A stretch of 12,118 nt of DNA, taken from assembly GCA_900128395.1 (NCBI GenBank), contig LT649608.1, positions 1-12,118 on the forward strand, read 5' to 3'. The stretch's first letter is position 1; every line of letters begins with the position of its first letter. Shown here in pieces: positions 8,325-12,118 of the stretch. Made by a program: the position numbers and the translations under genes. The notes under the pieces are model-generated. The model saw only the letters and a list, made by a program, of their open reading frames with translations. It did no database searches and was not told the DNA's origin. Source of the DNA: Stramenopiles sp. TOSAG23-2. Lineage: Eukaryota > Sar.

Positions 8325-9384
8325 ATGATTGCCTGCAGGAGTCTAAATATATATAGATTTATTTCGTTAAAATATACGAAGTCTAATCAATCAATAAACA
8401 TGTTGTTGCATAGATGTATATTAACTTCCAATAAAAGAGATGCCAACGCTGTAATTGAATCTACTGCATTTGTAGACCCGACTGCGAATGTAGGATTAGA
8501 TACTTATATAGGACATTTTGTACATATTGGTCCAGATGTAAATATTGGTGATGGATGTAAAATTTATTCACATTGTACAATAACAAATTGTGATGTTGGA
8601 AAACGTGTTATTTTAAATTCTGGAATACGAATAGGACAGGTAAGTATATAAGAGCTTCTTCGAACTAATACATATAATGTCTTGCTAGTACTTCAATCTG
8701 GCATATTTTTTCTTAAACATAGAACAGCTATGATGAACGCGTCTTAGATACCATGCTAGACTTTTGATTTTTAATGAAATTAACTTCATACGCATTTGCC
8801 TTCTGAGCGTTTTATGTTTATTAATTCACAATATTTTATTATTTTTTTTTCGTACAAAATATATATATTTGATTGCTAACCTTTACCAAATATTTTTACA
8901 GGATGGCTTTGGTTTTCATATTGGTAAAAATGTGAAGAAACCCCAAGAATTGCGTGTTCAAATAGGTGACGATGTTGAAATTGGTTCTAATACGACTATA
9001 GATCGCGGAAGCTGGAGAGATACTGTTATTAATTCCAATACAAAACTTGATAATTTAATTCAAATTGGTCACAATGTGATAATAGGTGAAGATTGTTTGA
9101 TTTGCGCACAGTCTGGGATTGCTGGTAGTACAACTATAGGTAATGGCGTTCTGATCGGTGGTCAAGTTGGAATTGCGCAACATTTAAATATAGGTGACGA
9201 TGTACGAATTGCAGCAAAGAGTGGTGTGATGCATGATTTGCAGCAAGGAAAAGCATATGGTGGATACCCTGCAGTAGAAGTTAATAAATTTCATCGACAA
9301 ACATTATTTTTGAAAAGTAGTGTAGAGAAGTCAAGAAGAAAGCTCCACACATGTTTTGTTACATCCACCTATGGCACAAAATAG
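8325..9384 (+). CDS. LPXD: LpxD-like UDP-3-O-acyl-glucosamine N-acyltransferase (two exons)
   Basis: Exons 8325-8639 and 8902-9384 join in phase 0 to a 265-residue protein. LpxD adds the second acyl chain, from acyl-ACP, to UDP-3-O-acyl-glucosamine in lipid A synthesis. Hexapeptide repeats of a left-handed beta-helix fill residues 45-230. The splice rebuilds the LpxD motif DGFGF (106-110). Other hallmarks are TIDRGSWRD (137-145) and the catalytic histidine in QIGHNVIIG (H162). The SWRDTVI wording and the lack of the bacterial N-terminal uridine-binding domain resemble plant mitochondrial LpxD rather than the roughly 340-residue bacterial enzyme. The first 38 residues have no acidic residue and several Arg/Lys, fitting a mitochondrial presequence. 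A second in-frame ATG at 8400 (Met26) has a better -3 A context. LpxA is the main alternative, but DGFGF and TIDRG favour LpxD. The stop lies 14 nt inside the next gene. Confidence 0.88.
8640..8901 (+). other. Spliceosomal intron in LpxD (262 nt)
   Basis: The donor CAG|GTAAGT at 8637-8645 and the acceptor TTTTTACAG ending at 8901 fit the consensus. Removing the intron restores the LpxD motif between Gln105 and Asp106. Without splicing, the frame stops after three more codons (V-S-I). The interior is T-rich and contains in-frame stops. It is the only intron I can demonstrate in the window. Confidence 0.92.
8874..8880 (+). promoter_or_regulatory. Intron branch site TGCTAAC
   Basis: TGCTAAC differs by one base from the yeast-type TACTAAC consensus and lies with its branch adenine (8879) 22 nt before the acceptor AG, a normal distance. 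This is the kind of sequence the SF1 protein encoded at the left of the window is expected to bind through its KH-QUA2 domain. Confidence 0.75.
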
Positions 9385-11038
9385 TCCAAAAATACATACA
9401 CCAACGAGATTAAGTCATCAAAATATCCACTATAAAGTACGTTCAGCCCAGGTTCTTATTAGACATGGCCAGCGTACACCATTGTATAAATTACCAAACG
9501 ATAATAAAAAAGCATGGCCAACGGCACAACTTGGTCAGCTCACTATTAAAGGTAAGCTAGAATTAATAGATTTAGGTAAACAATTTCGTGCACGATACAT
9601 TTTGTCTAAGAAAAATATTATTGATAATGGAAAAAATGAAAATTTGCTGCCCGAAAAATTTGAAGGTGTAGCTTCTCCGTTTATATATGCAAGATCTACT
9701 GATATTGATAGAGCACTTGAAAGTGCAGAAATGTTTTTAAAAGGTTTATATCCAGATGCAGTTGTACCTGTTCATTCCGTCCCTACAGAAGAAGATTTTT
9801 TACTGTTGGGATCACGATTATGCTCTAAAATGGATAAACGTAGACAAGCGATTCAATTGGAAATAAGTAGTTCGAGTAAATATAGTACACTATTTCAACA
9901 ATTACAATTGCATACAGGCATCGAACATGTATCAATGTCTAATTTTCGCACGATTGCAGATTCAATACTAACTTTAAAAGAGATTGGAGCTTTAAATAAC
10001 AACAATATGCCCAATAAATTAAAAAGTATCTCCTCCGAAACTTTGGAAGAAACGAAAGACTTATTAGATACATATATGCACGATTTATATAAAATAGAAA
10101 TGGCAGGGCGTTTGACTGGAGGGAATGTATTACGTGAAATTTTAGAACGGATTATTAGTACAACTCAAAATGCAAAAAATGCAGAAGGAGATTTGCCACC
10201 ACGTTTTGTTTTATATTCTACGCATGCCAATACAATTATTGGATTTTTAAGCGCTTTAAGAAAACCGGTTAATCGTATTCCTGATTTTGCATCACAAGTA
10301 GTTGTCGAATTATTAGAAGCAACACATCCACCATCGATGGTACCTGCATCATCACTAACGCACGGTAAGAAAGAAAAAAAGTTGCCATCCTCTTTTTTCA
10401 TACGATTCACGTATGATGGAGAAGCTATTAAAATAAACGGTTGCAAGGATGTAATATGTGAAGTTTCAAAAGTTATACGTTTAATCGGAAACATGATGCC
10501 TTCATCAACGATGGCATGGAACGTTGAATGTGAAAATAGATTTAATCAATATGGTCCAGCTAGCTTAGAAGGTTATTTAGGTATAGATTGGGAAGAATGG
10601 CCAAATATGGCTGTATTTTTAGCACTTGTCTTCATTTTTGAAACAGTTGCATTTGACGCCATTGTTTGTAGCAAAATTAAGGAAAGGCAAAGGCAGCAAC
10701 AACTTAAAAATGATAAGAATGAAAATACATTCTTAAGTCAATTAGAGGCAACGACTAGAAATTACTCTGAAAAAAATAATCAAGATGTGAAAGCATATAA
10801 GAAAAAACAACGCAAAAGGTCCTGTTACGTATTATGTATTGGTTTCATAGGCATAATGACCTGTTTCGTGATGTTTTTAGCATTTGGTATTGAGTGGAAT
10901 GAATGGCCTATTGTTGCATTTATATTATGTACGCTTATAGCTGTCGAATCAAGCGCCATTGCAGCTGTTTTTGTACATGCGAAATATTTTGATGATCCAC
11001 AACTGTCGTCCATCCTTTCTTTTGACTCCATGGACTAG
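9371..11038 (+). CDS. Histidine acid phosphatase-family protein with C-terminal membrane module
   Basis: This 555-residue protein has the histidine phosphatase (clade 2) fold signatures: RHGQRTP (31-37, nucleophile H32), a [11 protein letters not shown]-type segment, [19 protein letters not shown] with R108, and a C-terminal lobe ending in [10 protein letters not shown]...GCKDV. The second catalytic motif, normally His-Asp, reads STHANT here (H285, A286), so the usual proton donor is missing. After the domain come hydrophobic segments at about 412-430, 484-505 and 513-535, with GIDWEEWP (404-411) and GIEWNEWP (506-513) marking a duplicated membrane module joined by a basic linker. No signal peptide is visible, unlike secreted or lysosomal relatives. 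The first in-frame ATG lies 14 nt before the LpxD stop; the frame is open back to 9326 without an ATG. A missing 5' exon is possible. The substrate cannot be inferred. Confidence 0.85.
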   Translation: MAQNSPKIHTPTRLSHQNIHYKVRSAQVLIRHGQRTPLYKLPNDNKKAWPTAQLGQLTIKGKLELIDLGKQFRARYILSKKNIIDNGKNENLLPEKFEGVASPFIYARSTDIDRALESAEMFLKGLYPDAVVPVHSVPTEEDFLLLGSRLCSKMDKRRQAIQLEISSSSKYSTLFQQLQLHTGIEHVSMSNFRTIADSILTLKEIGALNNNNMPNKLKSISSETLEETKDLLDTYMHDLYKIEMAGRLTGGNVLREILERIISTTQNAKNAEGDLPPRFVLYSTHANTIIGFLSALRKPVNRIPDFASQVVVELLEATHPPSMVPASSLTHGKKEKKLPSSFFIRFTYDGEAIKINGCKDVICEVSKVIRLIGNMMPSSTMAWNVECENRFNQYGPASLEGYLGIDWEEWPNMAVFLALVFIFETVAFDAIVCSKIKERQRQQQLKNDKNENTFLSQLEATTRNYSEKNNQDVKAYKKKQRKRSCYVLCIGFIGIMTCFVMFLAFGIEWNEWPIVAFILCTLIAVESSAIAAVFVHAKYFDDPQLSSILSFDSMD

Positions 11039-12118
11039 CCCATAACTCTAAGAATCTCCCACGTTTATATTTTTTGCCATCTTTATTCAAAAATCCACGT
11101 GGTAACATGCGTTCTACTAACATTTGTAAAAAATCATCAGGTTTTGTTTGAGTCCTTCTTGCAGCATGTTCTGGTCCATGTTGGATAGGTAACATAACAG
11201 AATCTTCTGTCCTTTGATGCCGTAATTCCAATTTCTCATGAGCATGTCTACCACCTGCTGTTATATGTCCTTTTCTAAATATCAATAAAGTTTCATGTGA
11301 ATCGCGAAAATATGGACTACCACCATAACTAAAATCATTTGAAGGTTTCTCTTTTAACCAGCATAAATTTTCGACATAATATAAATTATGGGTTTCCAGT
11401 GCCTTAACAACACGACCAATTTGTTGCTTTTTAACCCAAATAAACACAATACCTGTTGGCATCAATTTTTCGGTTAACTTTAAGTTAACTAAATCTTCAG
11501 GCACAACTGATCCATTTCGATGTGGTAAATTTGGAATACCATTGCGATTTTTCACATTTGATTCATTCTCTTCGTCATCGACTACAGCAGTGATTGTATC
11601 TTTTACGTCCACTTTCCATGGTGGATCCATTGTAATGCCAATAAAAGTGAAATCTTCCTTCTCATCTTCCTTCTCGCCATCTTTTTCCTCGGTATCTTTT
11701 TCCTCGGTATCTTTTTCCTCAGTATCTTCTGTATCCGGCACATTATTGAACGTCGGAGAAGATGGCAAAACTGTTTCCAAATCAAAATCTATGATAGATT
11801 CAACTTTATGAAAATTCATATTGTTACTTTCATCGGCATCATTTGCTAATTTGGGTCCTACATCCTCATCGCGTTTTCTTTTTGAAGATGGTGATTTACT
11901 ATTTTTACTACTACTATTTTTCGAGGTACTTGCCAATTCCTCTTTCGATTTCAAAAAAACTGACTGTGGAACATATGGTAATATCGTTTTCGCCCATGAT
12001 CGTGGCACAGATGGATCTTCAGGATATTTTCGATCAGCTACTTTTAAGTTAGGTACTTTCATGTATACAATCGCATTTGGATCGACCCACCTGGTTTTTT
12101 TAATTGCTGTAACAAATC
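10935..12118 (-). CDS. MT-A70 family adenine-N6 methyltransferase (5' end beyond window)
   Basis: The protein carries the SAM-dependent DPPW catalytic motif (11616-11627), then PTGIVFIWVKK, YVENLCWLKEKPS, SPYFRDSHETLLIFRKG, a KPDDFLQMLVERMLPRG segment and a final RFLELWAS...GW, all in MT-A70 order. DPPW marks it as catalytic, unlike METTL14, which has EPPL. Likely products are N6-methyladenine in RNA or DNA. The SHETLLIFRKG wording suggests the MTA1/AMT1-like clade known from protists rather than METTL3, but that assignment is tentative. An acidic low-complexity stretch with three DTEEK units precedes the catalytic domain. The first ATG in the window is at 12062, but the frame stays open to the edge and reads like protein (TRWVDPNAIVY), so the gene probably starts outside. 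An acceptor-like TTGTTACAG ending at 12107 could mark an exon boundary. The 3' end overlaps the phosphatase gene by 104 nt. Confidence 0.88.
   Translation of the reverse strand, partial: FVTAIKKTRWVDPNAIVYMKVPNLKVADRKYPEDPSVPRSWAKTILPYVPQSVFLKSKEELASTSKNSSSKNSKSPSSKRKRDEDVGPKLANDADESNNMNFHKVESIIDFDLETVLPSSPTFNNVPDTEDTEEKDTEEKDTEEKDGEKEDEKEDFTFIGITMDPPWKVDVKDTITAVVDDEENESNVKNRNGIPNLPHRNGSVVPEDLVNLKLTEKLMPTGIVFIWVKKQQIGRVVKALETHNLYYVENLCWLKEKPSNDFSYGGSPYFRDSHETLLIFRKGHITAGGRHAHEKLELRHQRTEDSVMLPIQHGPEHAARRTQTKPDDFLQMLVERMLPRGFLNKDGKKYKRGRFLELWASPWSQKKGWTTVVDHQNISHVQKQLQWRLIRQL
11681..11725 (-). repeat. Three 15-nt tandem repeats (DTEEK units)
   Basis: Three head-to-tail 15-nt units, CTTTTTCCTCGGTAT on the plus strand, at 11681, 11696 and 11711; the third has one change (G to A). 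They encode three DTEEK units in the acidic region just before the MT-A70 domain. Being a whole number of codons, copy changes would keep the frame. Confidence 0.85.

Noticed and set aside
8764-8901. Upstream in-frame extension of LpxD exon 2 ([10 protein letters not shown] region) as a transmembrane N-terminus
   Set aside because: It lies inside the intron, uses a non-ATG start (ATT) and is explained by T-rich intron sequence; splicing to exon 1 rebuilds the beta-helix and the DGFGF motif.
9356-9370. TTG start for the phosphatase (five residues longer)
   Set aside because: Non-ATG starts are rare in eukaryotes and an ATG follows at 9371 in the same frame.
1-12118. A CRISPR array, defence system, integrated virus or transposon
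   Set aside because: The genes are ordinary eukaryotic ones with no viral, transposase or defence signatures; no regularly spaced repeats were found.

Overview
This is a compact, AT-rich stretch of nuclear DNA from a microbial eukaryote. The evidence is eukaryote-only proteins (the splicing factor SF1/BBP, the basal-body protein CEP164, an MT-A70 methyltransferase), a spliceosomal intron with a textbook donor, branch site and acceptor, and many Asn/Gln homopolymer runs. Reading frames end in TAA or TAG, so the genetic code is not the ciliate type. A CEP164 orthologue implies basal bodies that dock at a membrane, hence a flagellated stage. A plant-type LpxD points toward an algal or plant-related ancestry for at least that gene. 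I cannot name the lineage.

Layout, left to right. Bases 1-526 are non-coding, with a 22-nt perfect palindrome and a cluster of GTAC tetramers. Bases 527-2743 (+) encode SF1/branchpoint-binding protein, which carries a perfect 99-nt tandem duplication of its U2AF-ligand region. A 350-nt AT-rich spacer separates it from the convergent gene. Bases 3094-8253 (-) encode a 1719-residue CEP164 orthologue in one uninterrupted exon. A 71-nt spacer, probably a shared promoter, separates it from LpxD, which runs from 8325 to 9384 (+) in two exons with a 262-nt intron at 8640-8901. LpxD overlaps by 14 nt the start of a histidine acid phosphatase-family membrane protein (9371-11038, +). That gene in turn overlaps tail-to-tail by 104 nt an MT-A70 family methyltransferase (minus strand, 10935 to the right edge, 5' end probably outside the window).

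The five genes do not form a pathway: splicing, ciliogenesis, lipid A-type acyl transfer, a phosphatase-like protein and nucleic acid adenine methylation. What unites them is extreme packing: one intron, spacers of 71 and 350 nt, and two coding overlaps. One cross-link exists: SF1 proteins recognise branch sites of the type seen in the LpxD intron (TGCTAAC). The points most worth following are the SF1 ULM duplication, the LpxD/phosphatase overlap, the altered HD motif and duplicated C-terminal membrane module of the phosphatase-like protein, and the RS-like tract inside CEP164.
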